64,000 nucleotides of DNA from an uncultured Psychrobacter sp. (GCF_947500265.1 NZ_CANMRN010000001.1:558001-622000); one strand, 5' to 3'; numbered from the stretch's first letter, positions 27,451 to 37,226 are shown. The notes: generated by a model from the sequence alone, not told the origin. Program-made: numbers and translations.

Positions 27451-28083
27451 TTATAAAGGTACTGCAGTTTTATCACGTAATGAGCCGTAGTACGACCAAA
27501 GCAATAGACTGGCAGCACTACGATAAGGTGACCAGTGCTGAGTTAAGTTTTTTAGCTGCTTGGGTGTTGGGCGCTCTGCTAAGCCTAACAACTCCATGGC
27601 TGCAACTTTAATGGCCAAATCATCGACAGCGAGTATGTCTGCACGTTTTAGCGAAAATAGTAAATACATCTCAGCTGTCCAGCGCCCAATGCCTGTCACG
27701 GCTGTCAAGGTTGTTATGACTTCTTCATTTGGTAAAGTTTCTAAGGCTGCAAAGTCTATATCATGATCTACTAATGAACGTACATAACGAGTTTTTTGCT
27801 TAGACAATCCTTGCGTCTTCAAACTATCGTCTGTCGCTTCACGTATCGCTTGCGGGGTGATCAATTCTGCATCAACCAACCGTTTCCAAATACTGGCAGC
27901 GGCGGCAACTGATAACTGCTGACCAACCATCGCTCTCATCAACTGCTCAAACCCACCTGCATTATGCCTAAGATTAGGTGTCCCGACCTGCTTATGGACA
28001 GGAGCAAACCTTGGTTCAATGGTAATCAGTGCAGCAATCTGTCGTTCTAGTTCGTTAGTGTTTTCAGTAGTCTGTATGCTCAT
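27451..28083 (-). CDS. DNA-3-methyladenine glycosylase II-type (HhH-GPD) enzyme
   Basis: Base-excision repair glycosylase for alkylated purines. 210 residues, the compact form without the AlkA N-terminal domain. The helix-hairpin-helix TAVTGIGRWTAEMYLLF is followed by the GPD loop with catalytic Asp in LAVDDLAIK. Upstream, FEQLMRAMVGQQLSVAAAASIW is the standard opening helix. No iron-sulfur cysteines, so not a Nth/MutY enzyme. It runs convergent to the MscS-like gene and has no operon partner. Confidence 0.9.
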   Translation of the reverse strand: MSIQTTENTNELERQIAALITIEPRFAPVHKQVGTPNLRHNAGGFEQLMRAMVGQQLSVAAAASIWKRLVDAELITPQAIREATDDSLKTQGLSKQKTRYVRSLVDHDIDFAALETLPNEEVITTLTAVTGIGRWTAEMYLLFSLKRADILAVDDLAIKVAAMELLGLAERPTPKQLKNLTQHWSPYRSAASLLLWSYYGSLRDKTAVPL

Positions 28084-28230
28084 AGTGATTCCGCTTTGAT
28101 AATTAGAAGGAGCTCAAGTCAATATATTAATGCAGAATGAGAAGCTAACATTAAATGGAATGTACATTAAAGAGAGCGTTCATTGAAGGAAGCATTGTTA
28201 CAGTCCATGTCTGAGCCATGGATAATTGAT

Positions 28231-28261
28231 AAAAAAAGGACTGCAAACAAGCAGTCCTTTT
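28231..28261 (-). terminator. Intrinsic terminator after the Smr gene
   Basis: AAAAGGACTGC and GCAGTCCTTTT form an 11-bp stem with a 6-base loop; the minus strand continues in T residues. Confidence 0.85.
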
Positions 28262-28290
28262 GATGTAGTACCATATCACTAACAGTAGAC

Positions 28291-29022
28291 CTATTCGCCA
28301 TCTGCTTTAGGTTTTTTAAGTAGTACCAATACAGCACCGTTACCACCATCTTTTGGTGGCGCAGAGCAAAAAGCTAATACTTCTGGCAATTGACGCAACC
28401 AGCCATTGATACAGGTTTTTAAAATCGCTTCACTACCTTTACCATGGACGATTTTTACCATAGTTTCGTTTTTCTGCTTGGCTTGGCTTAATAGTTGAGT
28501 CATCGCTTCGCGAGCTTCTTCTATCGTACAGCCATGGATATCTACCGCATCATACCAACGCAGCTTGCCTTTTTTGAGTTGATCAAAGATTTTATTTTGC
28601 AGTGTTGGCTGCTTATAAGACAAATAAGCTTCAGCAGCGACAGGGTTCAGTAGTGCTTGCATATCTGACAAGCCTGCGCCTAGATCACTGGCTTCACTAC
28701 CTTGAGCTGCAGCACGTTTTGATAGTGTCGCTGCATCAGGCTTACCTGCTTTAGTTGCGCTGGCAGGTGAGCGGACATTTTTGTCTTCTAGCTGATTGAC
28801 ACCGTGCATGGCTTGCATAAACAGAACTTTATCGTCATCGATATGTTCACTATCTAGCTGCTTAACCGTCTTTTTTACTTGCTTTTGAGTCGGTAGCGAT
28901 ACCGGTTCAGTTGGCTTTTGATTCTCACCTTCAGGTGAATTGGTATCACGCCCCTTGCTCAGCTGGCCTTTGAGTTCTTTGAGCTGGTCTTGCATTTCTT
29001 TTGAAAACAGAGAGTTTGACAT
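28291..29022 (-). CDS. Smr-domain protein
   Basis: 243 residues. The first 130 are charged and likely flexible. The C-terminal Smr domain has its three hallmarks: VDIHGCTIEEA (the LDLHG motif), VKIVHGKGSEA (HGKG) and GGNGAVLVLLKK (variant of the TGxG end). Smr domains nick branched DNA or cleave RNA, for example at stalled or collided ribosomes (SmrB); the stand-alone form here resembles the SmrA/YdaL type. It is followed only by its terminator, and lies downstream of trpC on the same strand. Confidence 0.9.
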   Translation of the reverse strand: MSNSLFSKEMQDQLKELKGQLSKGRDTNSPEGENQKPTEPVSLPTQKQVKKTVKQLDSEHIDDDKVLFMQAMHGVNQLEDKNVRSPASATKAGKPDAATLSKRAAAQGSEASDLGAGLSDMQALLNPVAAEAYLSYKQPTLQNKIFDQLKKGKLRWYDAVDIHGCTIEEAREAMTQLLSQAKQKNETMVKIVHGKGSEAILKTCINGWLRQLPEVLAFCSAPPKDGGNGAVLVLLKKPKADGE

Positions 29023-29129
29023 AAAAGTTAACGTATCGTTGATTGATGAATGGTTGATTGAACTATGTATATAGCGCAGACATTGTTCAAGCTATTAGCA
29101 TATATTTAAGCATAAATTATTGAGTTACT

Positions 29130-29999
29130 TTACCCGTCTGCTGCGACGCCCGCAAGTAAGGATTGTAACGCTTGCCCTGGATGGTCGGTTTTCATAAATT
29201 GTTCACCGATTAGAAAGTGCTGAATATCATGACTTAACATCAAACGAATATCATCACTGCTATGAATACCACTCTCGGTTACGATAAGTGGTTTTTGTTC
29301 AGCGCTATCAGCAGCGAGTGCGTCGTTTAAAATATTCTTGAGATCAAGCGTGGTTTGTAGGTCCACATCAAAGGTATTCAAATCACGGTTATTGATACCA
29401 TAAATATTGTGCGCTGAGCGTGGCAATTGTAGCGCACGCTCAAGCTCAGATTTGGTATGCACTTCTATCAATACGTCCATACCAAGCTCAATACTGAGCG
29501 CATGTAGCTCTCGTACTTGGGCATCATCTAGGCAAGCCATAATGAGTAGGATGCAGTCAGCGCCCATTAGGTAAGATTGATAGATTTGATAGACATCAAT
29601 CATAAAGTCTTTACGTAATATCGGTAAGCTTGAGGTATTAGCAGCCTGAATAAGATAGGTATCATCGCCCTGAAAATAATCGCGATCAGTCAGTACTGAT
29701 AGACAGCTGGCGCCCGCTTGCTCGTACTGCTGAGCAAATAGAGCAGGGGTAAAATCGTGATTGATGATACCTTTAGATGGCGAGGCTTTTTTGATTTCAG
29801 CAATGATGCCAACACCATTGTTTTCAGTGCTAGCAGCACGTAAGGCAGCAGCAAAACCTCGGCGCGGTTTGTTATCAGCTGCGACTTTTGCTTGCAAATC
29901 TTTAAGCGATAGCGCCGCGCGAGCTGCTTTTACTTCTTCTACTTTGGTTGCGACAATGCGCTGTAGTACCGAAGGTATGTCTGAATGAGTTGTGGTCAT
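29130..29999 (-). CDS. trpC: Indole-3-glycerol-phosphate synthase
   Basis: TIM-barrel enzyme converting CdRP to indole-3-glycerol phosphate in tryptophan synthesis. 289 residues, monofunctional (no fused TrpF). Visible motifs: IIAEIKKASPSKGII, SVLTDRDYFQGD, LPILRKDFMIDVYQIY, ADCILLI, VLIEVHTKSELERAL, YGINNRDLNTFDVD, IVTESGIHS and HFLIGEQFMK. It is the last of trpG-trpD-trpC; trpE is elsewhere, as in Pseudomonas and Acinetobacter. Confidence 0.96.
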   Translation of the reverse strand: MTTTHSDIPSVLQRIVATKVEEVKAARAALSLKDLQAKVAADNKPRRGFAAALRAASTENNGVGIIAEIKKASPSKGIINHDFTPALFAQQYEQAGASCLSVLTDRDYFQGDDTYLIQAANTSSLPILRKDFMIDVYQIYQSYLMGADCILLIMACLDDAQVRELHALSIELGMDVLIEVHTKSELERALQLPRSAHNIYGINNRDLNTFDVDLQTTLDLKNILNDALAADSAEQKPLIVTESGIHSSDDIRLMLSHDIQHFLIGEQFMKTDHPGQALQSLLAGVAADG

Positions 30000-30075
30000 G
30001 CTGTTATCCGAATATTGTTAAAGGTAAATAGGCAGTGATATATATATATTTGCACTGTATTGGTGCGAGTATAAA

Positions 30076-31197
30076 TCAACCCTCAGTCACTAGCTGCTGC
30101 GTGTATTTGGCCAAAGACTCAAGCTTGAGTAAAGCATCACCATTTTGGATAATTTTTTGAGCTCGGCTAACGCCATTAGGATAGTTGCTGGCAAGTCCAG
30201 CAGTGTATATTGCCGCACCTGCGTTCAAAGCAATCATGTCACGGGCTTTAAGTACAGCACGGTCATGGGTATCAGCACCAGACAGAGCAGCACGGATCAG
30301 TGCAAGACTTTGCTCTGGAGAGTCGACATCGAGACCAATCAGGGTTTGCGATTCGATACCTGCATCTTCTGGCATCATCTCATAAACGGATATTTCACCG
30401 TCTTTTAGTTCAGCAACTGTGGTCGAGGTTGCTAGACTGATTTCATCCAGACCATCTTTTGCGCCCACGACCATGACATGCCGTGCGCCTAGGTTTTTCA
30501 TGACTTTGGCAATTGGCTCACATAGCTGCGCGGTAAAGACACCAATAACTAAATTGGGTGTACCAGCAGGGTTGGTTAGTGGGCCTAAAATATTAAAGAT
30601 GGTACGCGCTTTTAGCTCACGGCGTACAGGATTGGCATAACGCATGGCGCTGTGATGATTGGGCGCAAACAAAAACCCAACTCCTTCGTTCTCGATACAA
30701 TCTTTTGCTTGTTCTGGAGTCAACGCAAGACTGATGCCTGCTTGCTCAAGTAAGTCTGAGCTACCAGATTTGGTTGAGACGCCGCGATTGCCGTGCTTGG
30801 CAACTTGTGCACCAGCTGCCGCAACAACTAATGCCGATGCAGTTGAGACATTGAACAAGTTAGCACCATCACCGCCAGTACCAACGATATCTACCAAGTA
30901 ATCGCAGTTCTTTGGTTCAATGTTGGCGGCTAGTGCACGCATGGCGCTGGCTGAAGCAGTAATCTCGTCAATGGATTCGCCTTTCATGCGTAATCCCGTC
31001 AAGATAGCGCCCATCATAGCGTCGCTACATCTACCTTGCATGATGATGAGCATCACTTGATACATCTCATCAAAAGTTAAATCGATGTGTTGAAATATTC
31101 TGCCCAAAGCTGTGGTTAACAGTTGATGTGTTTGTTCATCAGACAATTTTGCAATACTCTCTGGCGTGTGCGTTTCTTCTATTTTTGTCGTACTCAT
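30076..31197 (-). CDS. trpD: Anthranilate phosphoribosyltransferase
   Basis: Transfers phosphoribosyl from PRPP to anthranilate. 373 residues with an N-terminal extension of about 20. Motifs: AILTGLRMKGES, DIVGTGGDGANLFNVSTAS (PRPP loop), KHGNRGVSTKSGSSDLLE, GVGFLFAPNHHSAMRYANPVR, RTIFNILGPLTNPA and VVGAKDGLDEIS. There is no fused TrpG domain; a separate trpG lies directly upstream. Confidence 0.96.
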   Translation of the reverse strand: MSTTKIEETHTPESIAKLSDEQTHQLLTTALGRIFQHIDLTFDEMYQVMLIIMQGRCSDAMMGAILTGLRMKGESIDEITASASAMRALAANIEPKNCDYLVDIVGTGGDGANLFNVSTASALVVAAAGAQVAKHGNRGVSTKSGSSDLLEQAGISLALTPEQAKDCIENEGVGFLFAPNHHSAMRYANPVRRELKARTIFNILGPLTNPAGTPNLVIGVFTAQLCEPIAKVMKNLGARHVMVVGAKDGLDEISLATSTTVAELKDGEISVYEMMPEDAGIESQTLIGLDVDSPEQSLALIRAALSGADTHDRAVLKARDMIALNAGAAIYTAGLASNYPNGVSRAQKIIQNGDALLKLESLAKYTQQLVTEG

Positions 31198-31295
31198 TAT
31201 GGTCTCACTTACTATTATTTTTTATATGAATCTGTGTGAAATTTGGCATAGGCTTATGAAAGCAGCATTTTTTACCAAGGTGCTTTTAGTCAAAT

Positions 31296-31919
31296 TTAGC
31301 CAACTTGCGGTAGCTCATCGGATGTCAGAGTAGCCAAGCCATGAGTCTGTAAAAAGTTATTGAGCAATTGATAACCTGCTTCGCTCAATATCGACTCAGG
31401 ATGAAACTGAACACCTTCTACGGGCAGCTCCTTATGGCGAATACCCATGATTTCCTCAATACTACCATCGGCATTTTGTGTCCATGCGGTGAGTTCAAGG
31501 CAGTCTGGCAAGCTTGTCTTATCAATGACGAGCGAATGATAACGCGTAACCTGTGACGGATTAGGTAATCCAGCAAACACACCTTGCTCGTTGTGATAGA
31601 TAGCTGATAAGCGGCCATGCATGACTTCACCAGCTTTGACCACTTGACCACCAAAAGCTTGACCGACAGCTTGATGACCCAAGCAAATACCCAGTATGGG
31701 AATAATTCCTTTAAAGGTCTCAATGGCTTGCAGCGAAATACCTGCACGGTCAGGATTGCACGGACCTGGGCCAATCACAATCACATCAGGTGCAAGGGTT
31801 TTAATCTGCTCAATGCTGACTTGATCATTACGCCAGACAGTGATGTCCTGCTTTAGCTCACCGAAGTACTGTACGATATTGTACGTAAAGCTATCGTAAT
31901 TATCGATCATCAAAATCAT
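31296..31919 (-). CDS. trpG: Anthranilate synthase glutamine amidotransferase subunit
   Basis: Class I glutamine amidotransferase that feeds ammonia to TrpE, and often also to PabB. 207 residues. It begins [18 protein letters not shown]; the oxyanion/Cys motif is [15 protein letters not shown] with the nucleophilic Cys, and the His-Glu pair is in [11 protein letters not shown]. First gene of trpGDC. No leader peptide with tandem Trp codons is apparent upstream, so attenuation of the enteric type is not indicated. Confidence 0.95.
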   Translation of the reverse strand: MILMIDNYDSFTYNIVQYFGELKQDITVWRNDQVSIEQIKTLAPDVIVIGPGPCNPDRAGISLQAIETFKGIIPILGICLGHQAVGQAFGGQVVKAGEVMHGRLSAIYHNEQGVFAGLPNPSQVTRYHSLVIDKTSLPDCLELTAWTQNADGSIEEIMGIRHKELPVEGVQFHPESILSEAGYQLLNNFLQTHGLATLTSDELPQVG

Positions 31920-32187
31920 TAAGGCTTCAACTTATCAGTTTTATTATATTTTTAACATGAAATTGGTTTTCACTGTTATCGAGTCACTTGATTGTCAAAG
32001 ACAAGCAGCTATGACTATAACAGAGGGGGTTATTGCGCGCGGTTATCTTACCACTATTTTGTTTTCTATCAAATGTAGGGTATAGGCTATCTAAGTAAGC
32101 ACCAAGTAAAAACATATTTTTTATTATTATGTCGATAACTAGGATAGTTTGCCCAGAGACAATGTTATAAATTCAGATATTAACATT
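31920..32187. other. Divergent region between trpG and the glnA control elements
   Basis: About 270 bases with no gene seen. It should hold the trpG promoter. Poly-T and AT-rich patches prevent a confident box assignment. Confidence 0.35.
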
Positions 32188-32277
32188 GCACCAGAAAGTA
32201 GCATTTCAAGAATTCACATACTTGTATTTGCACCAATTAAGTGCCTTTGGTTCTCAACTGGTGCTCTGATTAAGTGC
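32188..32277 (+). promoter_or_regulatory. Three NtrC-like enhancer sites for glnA
   Basis: Imperfect copies of the NtrC dyad GCACC-N5-GGTGC lie at 32188-32202 (GCACCAGAAAGTAGC), 32230-32244 (GCACCAATTAAGTGC, the best) and 32263-32277 (GCTCTGATTAAGTGC). Their centres are 42 and 33 bases apart, four and three helical turns. They lie about 125-215 bases upstream of a sigma-54 promoter, a usual enhancer distance. Confidence 0.6.
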
Positions 32278-32400
32278 TATTCTAAAACTGAACTAGATGA
32301 GAATTAATTAATATCCAATGATATTAAACATATAAATAACTGTAATTATTGATAATTGCATCTGCCTACAACTATATCTGTGGTTGGAGTGCCAATACAT

Positions 32401-32416
32401 TGGCATAGCCTTTGCA
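32401..32416 (+). promoter_or_regulatory. Sigma-54 promoter of glnA
   Basis: TGGCATAGCCTTTGCA fits the sigma-54 consensus TGGCAC-N5-TTGCA, with the essential GG and GC separated by exactly 10 bases. Expected start about 32428, giving a leader of about 320 bases before glnA. Confidence 0.75.
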
Positions 32417-32599
32417 TTATTGCTGTTATGATTATTTTTAAAGCCAAAAAACTGGTCTAAAAATAATTATTAACAAGAGCCCGAAGAGTTCAGCATTATG
32501 AGTTGTATATTGCTAGAATGTCGTTAGGATTGAATTGGCGTATGTTGGACCATGTGCACAAATATTGGTCTGATTGAGTAAACGCTTTAGATGAGCATC

Positions 32600-32629
32600 T
32601 TGACTAATACGCAAAATAGTGCTGATAAT
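32600..32629 (+). promoter_or_regulatory. Sigma-70 promoter of glnA
   Basis: TTGACT (32600-32605) and GATAAT (32624-32629) are 18 bases apart. It would provide basal transcription nearer the gene; thus the sigma-54 promoter is the distal one, the reverse of the enteric order. Confidence 0.5.
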
Positions 32630-32747
32630 AAGCATAATATCGAATGCGCTGTTTTAGTATTGAGAGCACATCTGACATTCTTGGACAAGAACATCATATT
32701 AATAATTTTAAATCGCAATTACGTGATCAACACAACGGAGACTATTC

Positions 32748-34157
32748 ATGTCGAATAAACTATTAGATCTTATCCAATCCTCTAATGCTAAATGGGTTGA
32801 TTTTCGCTTTACTGATACACGCGGCAAAGAGCAGCACATCAGCTTCCCAGCGCATACCGTTGATGAAGATGTCATGGAAGATGGCAAAATGTTTGATGGC
32901 TCATCAATCGCTGGTTGGAAAGGTATCGAAGCGTCAGATATGATCTTGCGTCCTGATCCAGAAACTGCTTTTGTTGACCCGTTCTTTGACGCGGTGACTG
33001 TGGTAGTGACTTGCGATATCATCGAGCCATCAACGCTACAAGGTTATGACCGTGACCCACGTTCTATCGCACGTCGCGCTGAAGAGTATTTAAAGTCTAC
33101 TGGTATCGGTGATACTGCTTACTTCGGTCCTGAGCCTGAATTCTTTGTATTTGATGATGTGAAATGGTCAGTTGATATGTCTGGCGTTAGTCATAAAATC
33201 ACGGCTGAAGAAGCAGCGTGGTCGACTAACGAGACTTACGAGTGGGGCAACATGGCGCATCGCCCACGTGTGAAAGGCGGCTATTTCCCAGTACCACCAA
33301 TCGATAGCTCACATGATATGCGTGCTGTTATGTGTGAACGTATCGAAGAAATCGTTGGTGAAGGTTCGGTTGAAGTTCATCACCATGAAGTAGCGTCTTG
33401 CCAGTCTGAGATTGGTGTTGCATTCAACACGATGGTACGTAAAGCGGATGAAGTTCAGCAATTGAAATATGTTGTTCATAACGTTGCGCATCAGTTTGGC
33501 AAAACAGCGACCTTTATGCCTAAGCCAATCGTTGGTGATAACGGTTCAGGTATGCACGTACACATGTCCATCTCAAAAGACGGCGTAAACACATTCTCTG
33601 GTGATGAGTATGCTGGTCTGTCTGAAACAGCATTGTACTTCATTGGCGGTATCATCAAGCATGCGCGTGCGTTGAATGCGATTACCAACCCATCAACGAA
33701 CAGCTATAAGCGCCTAGTTCCTCATTACGAAGCGCCTATTAAACTTGCTTATTCAGCATCTAACCGTTCAGCATCTATCCGTATTCCACACGTAAGCAGC
33801 CCGAAAGCGGTACGTGTAGAAGCACGTTTCCCTGATCCAACGGCTAACCCATATCTAGCGTTTGCTGCACTATTGATGGCTGGCCTTGACGGTATCCAAA
33901 ACAAAACGCATCCAGGCGAAGCTGCTGATAAAAACTTGTATGACTTGCCACCAGAAGAAGAAGCACAAATCCCAACGGTTGCAGAGAGCTTAGATGTTGC
34001 ACTACAAGCATTGCGTGACGATCATGACTTCTTATTAAAAGGCGATGTATTCACTGAAGACATGCTAGAAGCGTTTATCGCTTTGAAAGAAGAAGAAGTA
34101 CAACGTCTGAACGTAACTGTACACCCTGTTGAATTTGACATGTACTACAGCTGCTAA
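32748..34157 (+). CDS. glnA: Glutamine synthetase, type I
   Basis: Dodecameric ATP-dependent synthesis of glutamine from glutamate and ammonia. 469 residues, the beta-subtype length. Motifs: [68 protein letters not shown] and [20 protein letters not shown]. The adenylylation Tyr lies in NLYDLPPEE (Tyr near residue 398), so activity should be covalently controlled by GlnE. GGAG is 8 bases before the ATG. Transcription looks controlled by sigma-54/NtrC plus a sigma-70 promoter. No glnL-glnG follows here. Confidence 0.97.
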   Translation: MSNKLLDLIQSSNAKWVDFRFTDTRGKEQHISFPAHTVDEDVMEDGKMFDGSSIAGWKGIEASDMILRPDPETAFVDPFFDAVTVVVTCDIIEPSTLQGYDRDPRSIARRAEEYLKSTGIGDTAYFGPEPEFFVFDDVKWSVDMSGVSHKITAEEAAWSTNETYEWGNMAHRPRVKGGYFPVPPIDSSHDMRAVMCERIEEIVGEGSVEVHHHEVASCQSEIGVAFNTMVRKADEVQQLKYVVHNVAHQFGKTATFMPKPIVGDNGSGMHVHMSISKDGVNTFSGDEYAGLSETALYFIGGIIKHARALNAITNPSTNSYKRLVPHYEAPIKLAYSASNRSASIRIPHVSSPKAVRVEARFPDPTANPYLAFAALLMAGLDGIQNKTHPGEAADKNLYDLPPEEEAQIPTVAESLDVALQALRDDHDFLLKGDVFTEDMLEAFIALKEEEVQRLNVTVHPVEFDMYYSC

Positions 34158-34190
34158 TTAGTCGCTAAAGCACTCAATTATTTTGAGTCA

Positions 34191-34227
34191 AAAAAACCAG
34201 CTAAGGTTAACTTAGCTGGTTTTTTTA
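34191..34227 (+). terminator. Intrinsic terminator after glnA
   Basis: AACCAGCTAAG pairs with CTTAGCTGGTT around a 5-base loop, followed by a T run. Confidence 0.9.
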
Positions 34228-34359
34228 TGCGTATCAATAAAGCATATCAGTCCAATTGCTGAATTTTCTTTGAAATCGCTACTGATTTCATGTCAAAACT
34301 CGCGCATAATAGTTTTATAAAATTATATTAATAGTAGACACTATCTAGGTTGATGGATT

Positions 34360-35103
34360 ATGACTTTATTAGCAAAACCGAGTTTCTTAAAAGGTAAGAT
34401 TAGAGTTGGGTTATGGACTACGGTTGCTCTTGTTAGTCTTTGTGCATCTCTCACAAATGCTGCACCTATTTATAAAGTGGTTGATGAGCAAACCGGTCAA
34501 GTCACCTTTACTGACCGTCCACAGGATTATGAGCAGCAAGTTGGCAAACAAGTCAGTCAAACGGCTATTACGACGGGTAATGAGACGAGCAGGTCAACTA
34601 GTCTGAATACGACAACCAATTCTAATACAAGTCGCCAATCATCAAATGCATCGCAGACAGCGACTACTACTGAGTCGCCTACGATAAATACCAAGACCAC
34701 TGCGCCAGTAAACTATCAGTTAGCCATTACCGAACCTAGCGAAGAGAGAGCCTATCGTCGTCCCGTACAGAATATCGATGTCAATGTACGGATTCAGCCT
34801 GCGTTACAGGCAGGTGATAGTGCCAGTATTTATTTTGATAATAAACAGGTTGCACAAGGTTTGAGCGCATCTATTACTACTGTTGATGTTTTGCCAGGTA
34901 CTCATACGATCAAGGCGGTTGTACAAAGCGAAACTGGCCAAACACTTGAGCAAATCACACGTACTGTATATGTGATTCAAAACACGACCACATTGCAAGA
35001 CAACAAAAGAAAGGCTGCGCAGCTGTTGGCTTATCAAAAGCTAGCTTGGTATCAAAAATTGATGCTAAAGCTGCGTCAACAGGAGGTTGCTCAGTCACAA
35101 TAA
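34360..35103 (+). CDS. Exported DUF4124-domain protein
   Basis: 247 residues. A signal peptide (hydrophobic VALVSLCASLTNAA, cleavage near NAA/P) is followed at once by the DUF4124 motif PIYKVVDEQTGQVTFTDRP. A Ser/Thr/Asn-rich linker (about 75-120) leads to an immunoglobulin-like segment (about 125-205) with ITEPSEERAYRRPVQNIDV and TIKAVVQSETGQTL. The C-terminus is helical and basic. DUF4124 proteins are periplasmic of unknown function and often sit beside glnA in related gammaproteobacteria. A bidirectional terminator follows. Confidence 0.85.
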   Translation: MTLLAKPSFLKGKIRVGLWTTVALVSLCASLTNAAPIYKVVDEQTGQVTFTDRPQDYEQQVGKQVSQTAITTGNETSRSTSLNTTTNSNTSRQSSNASQTATTTESPTINTKTTAPVNYQLAITEPSEERAYRRPVQNIDVNVRIQPALQAGDSASIYFDNKQVAQGLSASITTVDVLPGTHTIKAVVQSETGQTLEQITRTVYVIQNTTTLQDNKRKAAQLLAYQKLAWYQKLMLKLRQQEVAQSQ

Positions 35104-35151
35104 TGGTCTCAATAATGATTGAATATAATGAATAGATATCGCTAGCAAAAT

Positions 35152-35188
35152 AAAAAGGCAAGCACCGTTAACGATGCTTGCCTTTTTT
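35152..35188. terminator. Bidirectional terminator between convergent genes
   Basis: AAAAAGGCAAGCA and TGCTTGCCTTTTTT form a long stem with A and T runs on the two sides; serves the DUF4124 gene and the SIMPL-domain gene. Confidence 0.9.
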
Positions 35189-35226
35189 GATGCAAATCAC
35201 TTATTTTATTTTAACTATAAGCTATC

Positions 35227-35943
35227 TTATTTAGTTAACTCGATAGTACCGTTAGCAGTCACCGAAATAGTGCTATTACCAGACTCAAAGCTTTGGCTTG
35301 GTACAGAAGATTCAAGCGAATCTGCTTTCATGCTCATAGCGCTATACATTGGACGTGGATAGTTGCTACCTGTGTTTAGGTTAACATTGATGACGCGGTA
35401 GCCACGAGCATCCCACGCGCGGGTAAGGCTCTTAGCTTGCTGCTGAAAAGCACGAGAGGCCTCGGTCATTAATTTTTGCTCTAGAGCATCCTTTTTAGTA
35501 TCTGATACGCCAAAATTAAGATTATCCATCACTAAGGTTTCTTGTAAGTCAGCAATTAGTTGGCTAGTCGCCGAAAAGTCTGTGCTTTTTAAGTCTATGT
35601 TTGCTTGACCTGTCCAACCGATGATTTTATCGTTTTTGTCGTAGCGTGGATAGGTGCGCTGTTGTCCTGTGCTCACGGTCACGCTAGGGTAGCGCTTGGC
35701 GATTTTCATGGCATTGTTGATTGACGTATTGAGCATTGTGGCTAAAGTCTTAGAGTCAGTTGCCTGTGCTTTCTTGTACAAGCTGGCGCGTACTTCGTCG
35801 TTCTGAATTTCTTCTTTTATTTCTGTCTGAAACGTCAGTTGATCATAGCCTGTTGGCTCTGCATGGGCGCTACCCATCATCGCTGTCATGAGACAAACCG
35901 TACCAGAAGCTAGTGCTGCTTTATTCAATAAAGTATTTTTCAT
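35227..35943 (-). CDS. Exported SIMPL-domain (DUF541) protein
   Basis: 238 residues. Signal peptide MKNTLLNKAALASGTVCLMT continues to a cleavage near AHA/E. The mature part shows the SIMPL pattern: a first beta-alpha repeat (FQTEIKEEIQNDEVRASLYKK), PRYDKNDKIIGWTGQANIDL, then LNFGVSDTKKDALEQKLMTEASRAFQQQAKSL and a final beta hairpin ISVTANGTIEL. Periplasmic, related to E. coli YggE/BP26 in fold. Role unknown; members are linked to oxidative stress or outer-membrane processes. Runs convergent to the DUF4124 gene. Confidence 0.8.
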   Translation of the reverse strand: MKNTLLNKAALASGTVCLMTAMMGSAHAEPTGYDQLTFQTEIKEEIQNDEVRASLYKKAQATDSKTLATMLNTSINNAMKIAKRYPSVTVSTGQQRTYPRYDKNDKIIGWTGQANIDLKSTDFSATSQLIADLQETLVMDNLNFGVSDTKKDALEQKLMTEASRAFQQQAKSLTRAWDARGYRVINVNLNTGSNYPRPMYSAMSMKADSLESSVPSQSFESGNSTISVTANGTIELTK

Positions 35944-36207
35944 TATTATCTCCTAAGTTGATTCTAATAATATATAAATGACAATTATCAACGCTCATTT
36001 ATACACGAAAAGTTGTCCCTGTTGTTTTTTAAACATCGACATGGGTGCAACTTCATTCACTAAAATAGCAAAATTCATATAAGTTGCTGTGAGAATTTTG
36101 TGACCTAAGTTACTGATATAATTTATGCTGATGCGTTGCTGATATAAGCTAATGAACTAAATGACAGTGCTATTTAGGGTCTAAAGCAAACAGTTTTAAG
36201 ATAGGGG
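35944..36207. other. Intergenic region upstream of ffs
   Basis: About 265 AT-rich bases between the SIMPL gene start and the ffs promoter. No gene seen. Confidence 0.4.
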
Positions 36208-36235
36208 TTGTAAAATTAAAAAATTCTTGTATAAT
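36208..36235 (+). promoter_or_regulatory. Promoter of the 4.5S RNA gene
   Basis: TTGTAA (36208-36213) and a perfect TATAAT (36230-36235) with a 16-base spacer, directly upstream of the RNA start. Confidence 0.7.
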
Positions 36236-36243
36236 TTGCGACT

Positions 36244-36352
36244 GGTGGCTCCATTGGTAGCCTCGCAACATTGTTCTATGAATCCCGCCAGGACCGGAAG
36301 GTAGCAACGGTAATAGTTATAGTGTGTGCCGAGGATGTGCTGATGGAGTCGC
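36244..36352 (+). ncRNA. ffs: 4.5S signal recognition particle RNA
   Basis: RNA core of the bacterial SRP that binds Ffh and targets membrane proteins. The conserved domain IV is clear: CCCGCCAGGACCGGAAGGTAGCAACGGTA-type sequence around 36283-36311, with the GGAA tetraloop and the asymmetric AGCA/CAG bulges. The 5' GGTGGCTCCAT pairs with the 3' ATGGAGTCGC to close the rod. Length is about 109 bases, right for the gammaproteobacterial form. A perfect TATAAT lies 8 bases upstream and eight T residues follow at 36353. Confidence 0.95.
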
Positions 36353-36416
36353 TTTTTTTTGCCTAAAATTTGATATTTATATCAATGAAGTACAAAAGAC
36401 ATATTTGTGATGTATG

Positions 36417-36446
36417 AAGCCCTTCATTGTAAAGGGCTTTTTTTTG
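36417..36446 (+). terminator. Second intrinsic terminator downstream of ffs
   Basis: AAGCCCTT and AAGGGCTT pair around a 6-base loop, then eight T residues. Confidence 0.85.
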
Positions 36447-36616
36447 GTCAAAATTTTGTCTGATGGTTATCTATTTGCTTATGGAGATTGCAATTTAATT
36501 TCCTGTTCGATTTCCTTTGTAGTTCTTATCTAGTTCTAAAGTTTTATTGATTAATATGAGTTAAAATACAATGTATTAACTTTTTATTAACATTCTAGAC
36601 ACTTTGGAGTTTGATT

Positions 36617-37213
36617 ATGAAGATGTTTGTTTGGCTATTCATTGCATTTGTGGTGTTGGTAGTTGTGTTTGGAGTATCCATTTTTAATAGATTGGTACGC
36701 GCACGTAACCAAGCAAAGAATGGCTTTGCTCAAATAGATGTGCAATTGAAGCGTCGTCATGATCTGATTCCAAACTTGGTCGAAACCGCCAAGCGTTATT
36801 TGAGTCATGAAGAAGAAACACTCACTCGCGTCATTAGCGCGCGCAATCATGCCCAAGATCTACAAGACTCTAATAAACATCAGCCAGACTCACTAGAACA
36901 TATGGCACTGTTTGCAAAAGCAGAAGGTATGTTGTCCAAAGCATTGAGTCAGTTCTCTGCTGTCGTCGAAGCCTACCCAGAGCTCAAAGCCGATAATATG
37001 ATCAAGGAGCTCATGGACGAACTAACCAATACGGAAAATCGCATTGGATTTGCGCGTCAGCATTATAATGACAGCGTAATGTTTTATAATAATGATCGCG
37101 AAGTCTTTCCTAATAACCTCGTTAGTACGACTTTTGGCTTTCGTCCGCTCAGTCCGTTGGTATTTGAGGATAGAAAAGCGATTGCTCAGGCACCGATTGT
37201 CAATATGGGCTAA
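36617..37213 (+). CDS. lemA: LemA family protein
   Basis: 198 residues from the ATG at 36617, which has GGAG 7 bases upstream; a TTG at 36611 is less likely. One N-terminal transmembrane helix (FVWLFIAFVVLVVVFGVSIF) anchors a coiled helical domain with the LemA signature VRARNQAKNGFAQIDVQLKRRHDLIPNLVE. The protein has no known catalytic activity; it often pairs with membrane proteases. Here it lies 13 bases upstream of a large M48 protease, so the two are almost certainly co-transcribed. Confidence 0.92.
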   Translation: MKMFVWLFIAFVVLVVVFGVSIFNRLVRARNQAKNGFAQIDVQLKRRHDLIPNLVETAKRYLSHEEETLTRVISARNHAQDLQDSNKHQPDSLEHMALFAKAEGMLSKALSQFSAVVEAYPELKADNMIKELMDELTNTENRIGFARQHYNDSVMFYNNDREVFPNNLVSTTFGFRPLSPLVFEDRKAIAQAPIVNMG

Positions 37214-37226
37214 GGTTTAGATAATT

